Assembly (NCBI GenBank): GCA_963664675.2
Contig: CAXXLB010000009.1
Location: 372,001 to 436,000 of the forward strand
Origin: JASGMR01 sp963664675
GTDB lineage: Bacteria; Thermotogota; Thermotogae; Petrotogales; Kosmotogaceae
DNA: 64,000 nucleotides
Direction of reading: 5' to 3'
The position numbers were made by a program, and so were the translations under genes. This document shows, one piece after another, positions 1-8,443 of the stretch (the stretch's first letter is position 1; every line of letters begins with the position of its first letter). Under the pieces are notes generated by a model, which was given only the letters and a program-made list of their open reading frames with translations, made no database searches and had not been told where the DNA came from.

Positions 1-423
1 ATTCAATTTTGCAAAAGCGTAATCAAATACGGCCTTTATGGCCTCGGAAGCATATCCTTTACCCCAGTACTTTTTTCTCATGTGAACACCTATCTCGTAT
101 GTATCGATTTCCGTTTTGAAAGGGCGCAATCCACAACAGCCGATCAACTCGCCGGTTTCCCGTTCAAAAAATGGCCAGTATTGAACACCGCAGTCATGTC
201 CGTTTTTCACTTCCAGTGCCAGCCGCTCGGAAATTTCCCGATCCGAGAATTTTCCCGCCGAGCAGATATACTTTGTAACATCTTCTTCTCCCCAGAGCTG
301 TTTTGCCAGTGCAAAATCTTCATCTGTCCAATGTGAAAAACTGATGCGTTCCGTTTCAATAAAAAATTCTTTCAATGTTTTATCCTTCCCGTCCAATGAT
401 TTCTGTTCTGATTTTGCGTACAT
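1..423 (-). CDS. GNAT-family N-acetyltransferase (RimJ/RimL-like), C-terminus cut by window edge
   Basis: Reading the minus strand from an ATG at 423 gives 141 open codons that run off the left edge, so the C-terminus is missing. The translation has the RimJ/RimL-type N-terminus (ETERISFSHWTDEDF) and later the acetyl-CoA-binding stretch around GVHMRKKYWGKGYASEAIKA, which fits motif A of the GNAT fold. A purine-rich ribosome binding site (AAAAGGAAG) lies about 8 bases upstream of the ATG. The family moves an acetyl group from acetyl-CoA to an amine, often a protein N-terminus or a small molecule. The substrate cannot be told from the sequence. It is transcribed away from the XRE gene to its right. 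Confidence 0.85.
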   Translation of the reverse strand, partial: MYAKSEQKSLDGKDKTLKEFFIETERISFSHWTDEDFALAKQLWGEEDVTKYICSAGKFSDREISERLALEVKNGHDCGVQYWPFFERETGELIGCCGLRPFKTEIDTYEIGVHMRKKYWGKGYASEAIKAVFDYAFAKLN

Positions 424-594
424 TCATTATTGCTTCCTTTTCATTAAAGTTATATCACATCCGTTCATGCAAGTCTAATAAAGCAGTAATTAAACCGAAA
501 GCGATGTTCTGTGAATAGTGATATGATAGCCACGATGAGATCGAAAATTAACTCAAGGTTAAATTGTATCTCAGCAAAAGTTAACTGACGTTAT

Positions 595-623
595 CTGGAG
601 AAATATTTCCAGTACCTTATAAT
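595..623 (+). promoter_or_regulatory. Putative promoter and operator of the XRE regulator
   Basis: A consensus -10 (TATAAT, 618-623) lies 21 bases before the gene start. An imperfect inverted repeat (CTGGA-N8-TCCAG, 595-612) covers the place of a -35 box. A repressor binding site over the promoter is the simple reading, possibly for autoregulation. The -35 itself is weak. Confidence 0.4.
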
Positions 624-644
624 CTGAATATAGGGGGGATGGAT

Positions 645-1721
645 ATGCAGACAATTAAAACAGGGGAGATTGTCCGAACACTGAGAAAGAATAAAAATAT
701 TACGCAGGAGCAATTAGCAGAAATATTGGGAATTTCTTCAGCGGCAATCAGTAAGTGGGAATGTGGAATAACATATCCTGATATTAAATTGTTACCCATA
801 CTGGCACGGTATTTTCATGTTTCAATTGATTTTTTGATGGGTTTTTCAAACACGATCAGTCAGGATGAACGGGAAAAAATCTATAACGAAGTGTCTTCCG
901 CGTTTCAATCATTCCCTTTTATCGAGGCCGTCGGGATCTGGGAATATTACATCCGCCAATATCCTGTGGATTATGATATGAAATATAATCTCGCAAATAT
1001 TTTTCTGCTTCAGTTGCATAGGGCATCATCAACTGAAGAAGATACGATTTCTTTTACAACCAGACTCATCGATGTTTATAAACAGTGCACAGCGAGTGAT
1101 AATTTGAAGATAAAACAAGGTTCTTATTATCAAACAGGAAATCTGTATATAGCGCTTCAGGACTACGAATCGGCTCAAAAAGCACTTGCCCGAATCCCTG
1201 TTCAGAAAGCGAGCCCACAACTGCTGCTGAATATGATACTTGTCAATAAAGGTGAGTATTCTAAAGCAATCAAGAACATTCAAAAGAGTATATTACGGGC
1301 TGTAAATGAAATAATTGGCGAACTGGGACATCTGATTAACGTGCAACAAAAAAAGAATAATCCTGATACCGCTTTAAATCTCCATTATGTACAACGGAAA
1401 CTTTTAGATCTCTTTGAGTTAACTCCATTGACGGGAAAAGGGGTTATTCTGCAAATCGCCTTGTTGTTGAGTGCTATGGGAAAATATGATGACAGTTTAC
1501 TCGAACTGGAAAATCTGACGGAATTGCTGGAACAATATTCTACCCGAAAGGTTATCAGTGATATACCTTTCTTCTCTGAAATTGAAACAAACACTTCATT
1601 ATCGTTTCAGGGCGGAATGAATGCAGCCTGTAAAATGATGCTCGATAATATATTCAGCCAGATAAAAGATAGTGAAAGATCGCAAAAAATCAAACGACGA
1701 TTATACCCATTTTTTGAATAG
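645..1721 (+). CDS. XRE-family transcriptional regulator with long helical C-terminal region
   Basis: Residues about 5-60 form a classic Cro/C1 helix-turn-helix (LRKNKNITQEQLAEILGISS, then AISKWECGITYPD). The remaining 300 residues are helical and tetratricopeptide-like, which resembles Firmicutes regulators that carry a C-terminal TPR sensing domain. I chose the ATG at 645 because AGGGGGG (632-638) ends directly against the ATG at 639 but is well spaced for 645. The gene precedes an ABC ATPase/permease pair by 129 bases, so control of that exporter is likely but inferred. No enzyme domain is visible. Confidence 0.85.
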   Translation: MQTIKTGEIVRTLRKNKNITQEQLAEILGISSAAISKWECGITYPDIKLLPILARYFHVSIDFLMGFSNTISQDEREKIYNEVSSAFQSFPFIEAVGIWEYYIRQYPVDYDMKYNLANIFLLQLHRASSTEEDTISFTTRLIDVYKQCTASDNLKIKQGSYYQTGNLYIALQDYESAQKALARIPVQKASPQLLLNMILVNKGEYSKAIKNIQKSILRAVNEIIGELGHLINVQQKKNNPDTALNLHYVQRKLLDLFELTPLTGKGVILQIALLLSAMGKYDDSLLELENLTELLEQYSTRKVISDIPFFSEIETNTSLSFQGGMNAACKMMLDNIFSQIKDSERSQKIKRRLYPFFE

Positions 1722-1850
1722 CAAAATCTAAGAAAATGTTTATATTTAATATCATACTCATTCATATCACAGCTCAATCATTGTCTTCTATTATTCTCAA
1801 AAAAGAAGAAGAAAATTATCCCGATCAATCGATGAACAGGAGAATAAGAC

Positions 1851-2570
1851 ATGTATTTCGAATTTAATGATATTTCTTACGCTTATGGAGACATTCGTGC
1901 CCTAGACAGAGTCACTTTTGGTGGCGACAGGGGGCAGGTTATAGGATTAATCGGAGAAAACGGGGCCGGTAAATCCACCGCCATAAAAAATATCATCAGA
2001 TATTTGACGCCTGACAGAGGCACGATAGAGCTCGGTGGCAAAGATATTTTCAAAATTAAGAATGATGATTTTCCTGTTTCTTATATCCCGGATTCAGCGG
2101 TGTTTTATGAAGAGCTTTCATTATTTGAACATCTATGGTTTATAAGAGCAATATATCCCCGAAATCCCCTGGATATTGAGGAATTGATTGTGCGTTTTAA
2201 ATTCCGGGAACACCTGAATAAAATACCGTCTGCACTGTCGAAGGGTACCAGACAAAAACTTATGATCGCTATGGCATTGCTTCGCGAATATGACATGCTG
2301 ATTGCTGATGAACCATTCACGGATCTGGATCCAAAACAAATTGAACTGTTCAAACAAACGATTTTAAAACTGAAACAAAATGGAAAACTCATTCTTCTCT
2401 CAACACACTTACTGAATATTGTTGAAAATATCTGTGACGAGTATGTTCTGATTCTGCACGGAAAACTCATCGCATCCGGGACAAAAGCACAATTACTCGT
2501 ACTTTCCGGGTTACCTGATGGGAGCACAATGGAGAGTATATATCTAAGACTGGTGGAGAAGGATGAATAA
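1851..2570 (+). CDS. ABC transporter ATP-binding protein
   Basis: The 239-residue protein has all ABC ATPase marks: Walker A GENGAGKST near residue 38, a signature-like LSKGTRQKLMIA near 128, Walker B LIADEP and the H-loop STH. The signature is LSKGT rather than LSGGQ, as in many ABC-2 type exporter ATPases. The start has a good site (AGGAGAATAAG). It overlaps the next gene by 8 bases, so the two are translated together and should form one exporter in the inner membrane. The cargo is unknown; drug or peptide efflux is common for XRE-linked pairs. Confidence 0.9.
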   Translation: MYFEFNDISYAYGDIRALDRVTFGGDRGQVIGLIGENGAGKSTAIKNIIRYLTPDRGTIELGGKDIFKIKNDDFPVSYIPDSAVFYEELSLFEHLWFIRAIYPRNPLDIEELIVRFKFREHLNKIPSALSKGTRQKLMIAMALLREYDMLIADEPFTDLDPKQIELFKQTILKLKQNGKLILLSTHLLNIVENICDEYVLILHGKLIASGTKAQLLVLSGLPDGSTMESIYLRLVEKDE

Positions 2571-3843
2571 AACTGTGATTATCCTGATTTTGAAAAATAA
2601 ATTACGTCTCTTTTCCGGTACACTTCGTTATACCTGGCCGACGGCTCTGGGTCTTTTGGTTTTTTTCAGTGTTCTCTTATATCAGATTTTGTTTGCCATG
2701 ATTAAAATTGAAAAAGGCACACCCGCTTCGGCACAATATGTATTCTATGTGCTTGTTTTCGCATCACTTGTAAATTTTTTCAGAATTTTTTTGATCAGGA
2801 CCCCGGTATTCAGGATGAATGCCGCAACTCTGCACCACTTATATAACACAAAATATTTCAGTAAAATACTTCATATTAAATATTTGGCTGCTTTGGTGAA
2901 GGCACTCATCATCTCATTCTGTATTTCCTTCTGCATGGCTGGTTTTGATTTCAGCGGAGATTTTTATGTTCTGTTTGCATTGCTGGCACTGTATCTATTC
3001 ACCTGCACCGTTATGTCCTGGATTTATTATCATGGAAATAAAACGGAACATTTTATTGTTCTTTTGGTTTATGCATTGGCTACGATAATGCTTTTTCTAC
3101 GGACGATACCCGCCGCTGTCGTATTGAGCGTAATACTCTTTCTTCTAATCGTTCATTCGCTATATTACATGAAACTGAACATTCCCGGGTATTACAGTCG
3201 ATTGAGTTTTATCGATGTTGCAACAGCCGCGCAGAGTCAAAACAACTTCGCATTGATGCAGCGGCTGGCAGACGAAAACAGGTCACAAATTATACAGGGG
3301 CCGTCACTGAAAAGCTTACCGCTGACAAAACATACCGCACTAACCGGTAAAAGCCTGATTGAACTATTGAGAATTCAAAAGCAAATATTGATTATACTCT
3401 GTCTGCTGCTTCTTCTGGGATGGGTAATCAAACGTACTGTGTTGCTTGATTTTCTGCCTTTTTTTGAAATCCCTTCAATCAAGGGGACACTAGGTGCACT
3501 TTGTACGGCGACGGCTCTCGGCAGTCTATATCAATTACTTTCAAAACAGATTGAAAACATCGTCGATAAACAGAAGCTGGGATTATTTCTCCCGTTTTCT
3601 AAAAAACAGATTTTACTCGGGTATATGCCCGTGCCGATTATCCTTAACTTTTTAATTTCCTTGATTTTAGGAATACTGTATTCAAACTTTTCACCCCTGA
3701 TTTTTATTTTATGGTTCATAATGAATATAACTTACTTCATCCAGAGTTATATTAAAATTTATAATGTAAGGACGGGGCGGATAATAATAATTTTCATGAA
3801 CTTCGTTCTATGGATAGTGATATACCGGTACCTCATGATTTAA
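2563..3843 (+). CDS. ABC exporter membrane subunit (ABC-2-like)
   Basis: The 426-residue protein has about ten hydrophobic segments in two groups (roughly residues 25-180 and 270-425), split by a polar stretch near 205-265. No conserved enzyme motif is visible. Its 8-base overlap with the ATPase gene makes it the membrane partner of that subunit. The family is loosely defined, so the call rests on topology and context. The substrate and even the direction of transport are inferred; there is no binding-protein gene nearby, which favours export. Confidence 0.7.
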   Translation: MNKTVIILILKNKLRLFSGTLRYTWPTALGLLVFFSVLLYQILFAMIKIEKGTPASAQYVFYVLVFASLVNFFRIFLIRTPVFRMNAATLHHLYNTKYFSKILHIKYLAALVKALIISFCISFCMAGFDFSGDFYVLFALLALYLFTCTVMSWIYYHGNKTEHFIVLLVYALATIMLFLRTIPAAVVLSVILFLLIVHSLYYMKLNIPGYYSRLSFIDVATAAQSQNNFALMQRLADENRSQIIQGPSLKSLPLTKHTALTGKSLIELLRIQKQILIILCLLLLLGWVIKRTVLLDFLPFFEIPSIKGTLGALCTATALGSLYQLLSKQIENIVDKQKLGLFLPFSKKQILLGYMPVPIILNFLISLILGILYSNFSPLIFILWFIMNITYFIQSYIKIYNVRTGRIIIIFMNFVLWIVIYRYLMI

Positions 3844-4163
3844 TGGAAAATTGTCATAAACCGTGATTATCTTACATAATTTTATAATGTGGACAGGAAG
3901 AATAGAAAAATATGATTACGATACTTGAATAAAACTATAAAAAATATGTTATGGATAATGATGACAGGTTTAAATATTCTACTGAGTTCACCGAAAACTT
4001 TTAACGATCACTCATCACAATAATAATTCTATGCTGATGAATGCACTTTAGACTTGTTCCTGATTTCATACGTTAATGGATAGAATGGATAACATTTTTG
4101 AAATTCGTGTGATATAAATAATATACAAATAATTTGACGGGAAAATTGTGAGGTGATATTGAT
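3844..4163. other. Intergenic stretch without a recognisable gene
   Basis: This AT-rich stretch of 320 bases holds no convincing reading frame. The last 70 bases have promoter-like hexamers (TTGAAA and TATAAA-type motifs), but the spacing is not good enough to call. The ribosome binding site GTGAGGTGA for the next gene lies near 4149-4157. Confidence 0.5.
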
Positions 4164-4457
4164 ATGGAAAAAGATATCTCCTGTTGTGGCTGTATATGCA
4201 GCGAGTGTGCCGAATATCAAAAGAATTGCACAGGCTGTTGGGCCGTAAAAGGAAAACCTTATTGGATACAGTATGTGGACGAGGATGTTTGTCCGGAATA
4301 TATCTGTTGCGTGACACAGCATGGTTACAGAACCTGTGCCGAATGCGAAAAACTTCCATGCGAACTGTGGTATCAGTTGAAGGATCCATCACAGACCGAT
4401 GAAGAACATGAGGCCGGTATTCGTGAGCGAGTGAAAGTACTTCGTGGTGAAGCTTGA
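4164..4457 (+). CDS. Cysteine-rich DUF3795-like protein
   Basis: The 97-residue protein has eleven cysteines, mostly in pairs (CCGCICSEC at residues 7-15, then CTGC, CPEYICC, CAEC and C in LPCELW). This pattern fits the DUF3795 family of small proteins thought to bind zinc or an iron-sulfur cluster. No function is established for the family. The start has a GAGGTGA ribosome binding site. It stands alone between the ABC exporter and an AAA ATPase, and nothing ties it to either. Family membership is from the pattern only. Confidence 0.65.
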   Translation: MEKDISCCGCICSECAEYQKNCTGCWAVKGKPYWIQYVDEDVCPEYICCVTQHGYRTCAECEKLPCELWYQLKDPSQTDEEHEAGIRERVKVLRGEA

Positions 4458-4642
4458 TCATAATAACGTTCTTTTTATCAGGGAAAAAACAACGTTCTGT
4501 ATCTTTATAAAATGTGAATAAGTTATATAATAAACTGAATGAAAGTGGTTAAATCATTCCGGTGTATGAGAATTGTTTGATGTGAAAACGAGGTTTCATA
4601 TTTTGGTTGAGATATTGAATTTTTGCTATTCAGGGGCGTGTG

Positions 4643-5395
4643 ATGTTCAGCAATCTGTTCATTGATGGAATAAAAATAAGTAAAGATATTGAAAAAAATG
4701 AAAGTTATATTTTTAATCTGCCTGTTGTGAAGGGACTCATCGAAAGAGAGGAATTGCTTTTCAATCGGAGGGTCACTTTCTTTATCGGTGAAAACGGAAC
4801 GGGAAAGTCCACCCTTCTCGAAGCGATCGCGGTTTCTTTCGGTTTCAACGCCGAGGGAGGAACGAGAAATTTCAACTTTTCCACCGAGAAAACCCATTCG
4901 GACCTGCATGAATTTCTGACAGTCTATAAAGGGATCAAAAGACCCACCGACGGATTTTTTCTGAGGGCGGAGAGCTTCTATAATGTCGCTTCCGAAGTAG
5001 ACAGACTCGATAAAATAGCCCCGATTTACAACTCCTATGGAGGAAAATCACTTCACGAACAATCACACGGGGAAAGTTTTTTATCACTGGTTTTAAATAG
5101 ATTCGGAGGAAACGGCGTCTATATTCTGGATGAACCTGAAGCGGCACTGTCGCCTTCAAGACAAATGACGCTCATAGCGGCTATCGATTCCCTCATCAAA
5201 AAAAATTCACAATTCATCATTTCCACCCATTCGCCGATTCTGATGGCCTTTCCCGATTCCGATATATTCAGCTTGACGGACGACAACATCATCCACACAC
5301 CCTACGAGGAAACGGAACACTATATTTTGACAAAACAGTTTTTGAACAATCCTAAGAAAATGCTGAAATATTTGCTGGAGGACAGCCCGGAATAA
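4643..5395 (+). CDS. AAA/ABC-type ATPase (RecF/SMC-like, single domain)
   Basis: The protein of about 250 residues has Walker A GENGTGKST near residue 49, a signature-like SHGESFLSLV near 140, Walker B YILDEPEAALSP near 160 and a switch region STHSPILMAF near 195. This is the compact AAA ATPase type related to RecF and the ATPase half of OLD proteins. It has no nuclease domain and no adjacent nuclease gene. The start could be GTG at 4640 or ATG at 4643; AGGGGCG just before suits either. Possible roles are DNA maintenance or defence, but the sequence does not decide. Confidence 0.8.
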   Translation: MFSNLFIDGIKISKDIEKNESYIFNLPVVKGLIEREELLFNRRVTFFIGENGTGKSTLLEAIAVSFGFNAEGGTRNFNFSTEKTHSDLHEFLTVYKGIKRPTDGFFLRAESFYNVASEVDRLDKIAPIYNSYGGKSLHEQSHGESFLSLVLNRFGGNGVYILDEPEAALSPSRQMTLIAAIDSLIKKNSQFIISTHSPILMAFPDSDIFSLTDDNIIHTPYEETEHYILTKQFLNNPKKMLKYLLEDSPE

Positions 5396-5563
5396 GAAAC
5401 ATTTATAGCCGTACGGTCATGACAGTATTTTATATAATTGAAATCTTCTCAAAAAGCATGAACCAAATATGAAAAAAACCCGGGTCTGAAGGAATTCTTA
5501 TTTTCAGAAAATTCTTCGGGAGGAAAAAACAGCTTACGATAACGCTCCAGAAAACTGGATCGC

Positions 5564-5596
5564 AAAAAATGGAACGGTTACACGTAATCGTTCCAT
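5564..5596 (-). terminator. Rho-independent terminator of the xre/membrane-protein pair
   Basis: On the minus strand, 8 perfect base pairs (ATGGAACG with CGTTCCAT) continue into a longer stem with one wobble. A run of six T follows. It lies about 60 bases past the stop of the minus-strand membrane protein gene. Confidence 0.75.
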
Positions 5597-5652
5597 GACA
5601 CCTTACCGGTTGATGTTTTACGAAAACACCCGATTAAATTATCAAATGACAC

Positions 5653-6069
5653 TCACATTTCCTTCTGATATTTATTTATGAGATAAATAACAATTATATT
5701 GTATATCAGGTAAACGGCAATTACAGTCAATGTAACCCACACGGGCGTCGAAATGATTATTGTAATATAGGCGATTCCAATTATCATCCATTGAGTTATA
5801 TTACCTGCTTTTGCTTTAGCGCGATTACGAATCATGGTGTTTCGTTCATCTTTATATTCTATCTCCGCCTGTTTCTTAAGCTCAGGATTTTTTCTTTCCA
5901 GATGTTTCATCACCAGGTTGGCCACGCTCATTCCGGAGAGCCCCGCACCGATTCCAATCAAAAGACCGGAAATCAACTTAACCTCTTCACTTTTAAAAAA
6001 TAAACTCGCTATAATACAACAGATACCCGTAATTAACGTTGCAAAATAAAATGAACGTTTTATTTTCAT
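5653..6069 (-). CDS. Small membrane protein partnered with an XRE regulator
   Basis: The 138-residue protein has two hydrophobic helices at each end (about residues 8-25, 32-52, 92-108 and 110-132) and a charged middle (LERKNPELKKQAEIEYKDER). Its start overlaps the stop of the XRE gene by four bases (ATGA), so the two are coupled. Many bacteria carry such a pair, a tiny XRE repressor plus a DUF2178-like membrane protein, of unknown role. I do not recognise a function. Export or membrane-stress sensing is possible but unsupported. Confidence 0.7.
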   Translation of the reverse strand: MKIKRSFYFATLITGICCIIASLFFKSEEVKLISGLLIGIGAGLSGMSVANLVMKHLERKNPELKKQAEIEYKDERNTMIRNRAKAKAGNITQWMIIGIAYITIIISTPVWVTLTVIAVYLIYNIIVIYLINKYQKEM

Positions 6070-6269
6070 TGTTTTTCCTCCTCGTAGATGAATATTTCTT
6101 CAATAAGCATGTTGAAATATCGGGCAATTTTAAAAGCCAACAGAATGGATGGGTTGTATCGCCCGTTTTCAAGTGATCCAATAGTCTGCCTGGACACCTC
6201 CAGAGCTGCGGCCAGCTCTTCCTGCTTTATTCCGTGTTGCTTCCGTATTTTCTCCAGTTTGTTTTTCAA
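6066..6269 (-). CDS. Small XRE-family regulator
   Basis: The 67-residue protein is almost all helix-turn-helix (IRKQHGIKQEELAAALEVSR then TIGSLENGRYNPS), like the YozG/Xre-type repressors. Translation appears to start at TTG (6267-6269): the in-frame codons before it hold no ATG, and GAGGTG sits five bases upstream. The other ATG in this leader is out of frame and meets a stop after two codons. The promoter just upstream carries two copies of one operator-like sequence, which suggests autorepression. Confidence 0.85.
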   Translation of the reverse strand: MKNKLEKIRKQHGIKQEELAAALEVSRQTIGSLENGRYNPSILLAFKIARYFNMLIEEIFIYEEEKQ

Positions 6270-6292
6270 TCCATCACCTCATTAAAGAAAAA

Positions 6293-6354
6293 GGAAAGTT
6301 TGCTTTCCATAAATAAAATACCACAGAAATTCATCTATGTCAAGCTAACTTTCC
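6293..6354 (-). promoter_or_regulatory. Promoter with twin operators for the xre/membrane-protein pair
   Basis: On the minus strand TTGACA (6338-6343) and TATTTT (6315-6320) are 17 bases apart. A palindrome, GGAAAG-N4-CTTTCC (6293-6308), lies just downstream of the -10. A second copy matching it at 13 of 16 positions (6339-6354) overlaps the -35. Two operator copies around one promoter are typical of autoregulated Cro/C1-type repressors. Confidence 0.7.
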
Positions 6355-6645
6355 ATATGAGTATTAATTGGATTTCTTTATTGACTTTCATCCCCGTTAT
6401 TGCAAATAATTCCGCTTCATATATCGCAAGCTATATTCCGGAGGAAAATGATACAGTTTCCAAATTAGCACATCACTTTATTCTTCAGATAAATTGCATT
6501 TTTATTAACGCTTAAATAATGTAATGTAACCGTTCCGCCCCGACTGGAACAACATTTGAAAAAACTCACGCGTATACATTACAAATTATTTTTAATTATG
6601 TATAAATAATACATCGTTTCCGATTTCGGCATACAGGTGTTGTTG

Positions 6646-6728
6646 TCCACAGATATTTGAAGATCGGCATGATAAATCATAATTCATTCCGGAAAAGATT
6701 CCGTTGAATTATTAACAAAATCTGTGGA
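6646..6728. repeat. Nested inverted-repeat element
   Basis: TCCACAGAT (6646-6654) and ATCTGTGGA (6720-6728) are perfect inverted repeats enclosing a second hairpin. The inner arms are AATTCA/TGAATT (6681-6686 and 6705-6710) and CGGAA/TTCCG around a four-base loop. It lies between the small XRE gene and the broken FGE-like gene and has no coding capacity. It could be a small non-autonomous mobile element or an RNA structure. Confidence 0.45.
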
Positions 6729-6789
6729 TTATTTTGAACGAATATATTTTATTCAATCTGTAACGATGTATCTTTCTGATGCTTTTTTC

Positions 6790-7620
6790 TTATTTATATG
6801 TTCTGTAAATTCTAAAACCGTGTTTGTAGCTGAATTCATCCGGCCTTCGTCTTCCGCGGTTTGCCAGACAATTATTTTCTGCGCTGTTGTACCAGCTACC
6901 TCCACGACAGACTTTTCTGGAACCCTCCGAAGGGCCGATCGGATTCAGATTATTCGATTCATCATATTTTCCATACCAGTCATTACACAGTTCCCATACA
7001 TTTCCCGTCATGTCGTATATTCCCAATTCATTCGGTTCCTTTTCCCCCACTTCATGGGCGTAATCGTCCGAATTATCCTCATACCAGGCCACCGTATTGA
7101 TATTGTTACTGCCAGAATATTTGTAGTGATTGGTTTTGTTTCCTCCCAATGCCGCATATTCCCATTCCGCCTCGGTTGGTAATCTATAGCCTAAAACCGT
7201 GGTTATATCGGTTGTCGGATTTCCATCGGAATCGAGTAATTTTCCGTTTTCATCGTACGCCACCGGCAGGTTCTCTTTTTCACTCAGCCAGTTACAGTAT
7301 TTAATCGCATCATTCCAGCTCACATTGATAATAGGTCTGTTTTTTCTTCCCCATTCCTCATCGAAGGGCTTTTCATTCAACAATTCATCACAATATGCAT
7401 CATACTCTGCAAAGGTAACTTCATACTTCCCTATTATAAAATCATAATTTAAGGTCACCTCGTGTACGGGCCTTTCGTCATTATCACCACTCGAACTGCC
7501 CATTAAATAGGTTCCGCCGCTAACGGAAACAAATTTTTCTTAATCGAATCCCGCTGCTCCGAAAACTATACCGGCTAAACCTAATGCCACAAAAAAAATC
7601 ACAAATAACTTTTTCATCAT
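6790..7620 (-). pseudogene. Secreted formylglycine-generating-enzyme (SUMF1)-like protein, split by one in-frame stop
   Basis: Reading from ATG at 7620 (strong GGGAGGG site) gives a lysine-plus-hydrophobic signal peptide (MMKKLFVIFFVALGLAG). Codon 27 is TAA (7540-7542), then the same frame continues to a stop at 6790. The remainder is a full FGE-sulfatase domain: VSGGTYLMGSSSGDNDERP, INVSWNDAIKYCNWLS, YRLPTEAEWEYAA, GNVWELCNDWY, and CRGGSWYNS close to the C-terminus. Only one base separates this from an intact 276-codon gene. Such domains oxidise a cysteine to formylglycine or serve other extracellular roles. An internal ATG (7501-7503) could restart a leaderless 237-residue form. A sequencing error is also possible. 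Confidence 0.75.
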
Positions 7621-7792
7621 TTCCCTCCCATTATTGTATTTAGTCAAACATTTTCGATAATTATAGCATTTCAGGTGATTCGTATAAAAGAAAAATTATA
7701 AGTTATAAATAGCATAGCATTAACTATATTATAAACACCGTACCATTCGGATAGTATAATGAAATCATAAAAGAACGGGAGGATGAGCGAAA

Positions 7793-8278
7793 GTGATAAG
7801 GGAAATATTGTTGCTTGGAAATTCCAGACTGTACGAGATCAGTGAACCGGTGAAAAGGGAAGAATTGTCTGAAGTGAAAAATATTGTCGGCGATCTGCAC
7901 GACACTCTCATGGCTTTTCGAAAGAAACATGGGGTCGGCAGGGCCATAGCGGCACCGCAGATAGGTGTTCAAAAAAGGATTTTCTACATGAATACGGATT
8001 CACCCGTAGTTTTTATCAACCCGGCACTCATCCCCGTCGGCGAAGAACGAATGGAAGTTCTGGACGATTGCATGTCTTTTCCAAATCTTCTGGTTAAGGT
8101 CAAAAGGTTCAGACAGTGCAGAGTGACATATTATGATATGAAATGGAAGAAGTGTGAACTCTCGTTCCGTGACGACCTTTCTGAACTTGTGCAGCATGAA
8201 TACGATCACCTGGATGGTATACTGGCAACAATGAGAGCCATCGACAATAAATCATTCATCATCAAAACGATAGACTGA
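7793..8278 (+). CDS. Peptide-deformylase-like protein with altered motif 2
   Basis: The 161-residue protein has the three deformylase motifs: GRAIAAPQIG (residues 49-58), DDCMSFP (91-97) and QHEYDHLDG (134-142). The metal ligands Cys93, His135 and His139 and the catalytic Glu136 are present, so a metal site can form. Motif 2 normally reads EGCLS, here DDCMS, and motif 1 has Arg-Ala in place of Gly-Leu. These changes mark a divergent paralog rather than the housekeeping enzyme. The start is GTG with GGGAGG ten bases upstream. No formyltransferase gene (fmt) is adjacent, so the substrate is open. Confidence 0.8.
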   Translation: MIREILLLGNSRLYEISEPVKREELSEVKNIVGDLHDTLMAFRKKHGVGRAIAAPQIGVQKRIFYMNTDSPVVFINPALIPVGEERMEVLDDCMSFPNLLVKVKRFRQCRVTYYDMKWKKCELSFRDDLSELVQHEYDHLDGILATMRAIDNKSFIIKTID

Positions 8279-8363
8279 AAATAAAATAATCATCTATGAA
8301 CCTCATTGAAAGTCTTTTAAAGGGTAATTTCATATTCCAGGTTCAATAAATCTTAAAAGGGTG

Positions 8364-8424
8364 TTGACAAATAAAATTATTTGTATTATATTATCGTATG
8401 AATGAATAAAAAAATATTCATTCA
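8364..8424 (+). promoter_or_regulatory. tetR promoter with palindromic operator
   Basis: TTGACA (8364-8369) and TATATT (8387-8392) are 17 bases apart. A perfect palindrome, TGAATGAAT-N8-ATTCATTCA (8399-8424), begins six bases after the -10, where bound repressor would block transcription. The same half-sites with the same spacing recur before apbE. Confidence 0.8.
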
Positions 8425-8443
8425 TATAATCGGAGGCGAAGGA

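Noticed and set aside
639..3843. XRE-ABC cluster as a bacteriocin or toxin system
   Set aside because: No precursor peptide, modification enzyme or immunity gene was found beside it; only an exporter call is supported.
4643..5395. AAA ATPase as part of an anti-phage system
   Set aside because: There is no adjacent nuclease, TOPRIM domain or other effector gene, and the protein itself has only the ATPase domain.
7501..7503. Internal ATG as the true start of the FGE-like gene
   Set aside because: It would remove the conserved GGTYLMGS strand start and a well-formed signal peptide with a strong ribosome binding site, both in the same frame; a broken gene fits better.
8402..8443. ATG 8402 as the start of tetR
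   Set aside because: This ATG is part of the operator palindrome and close to the promoter, with no ribosome binding site; ATG 8444 has one.
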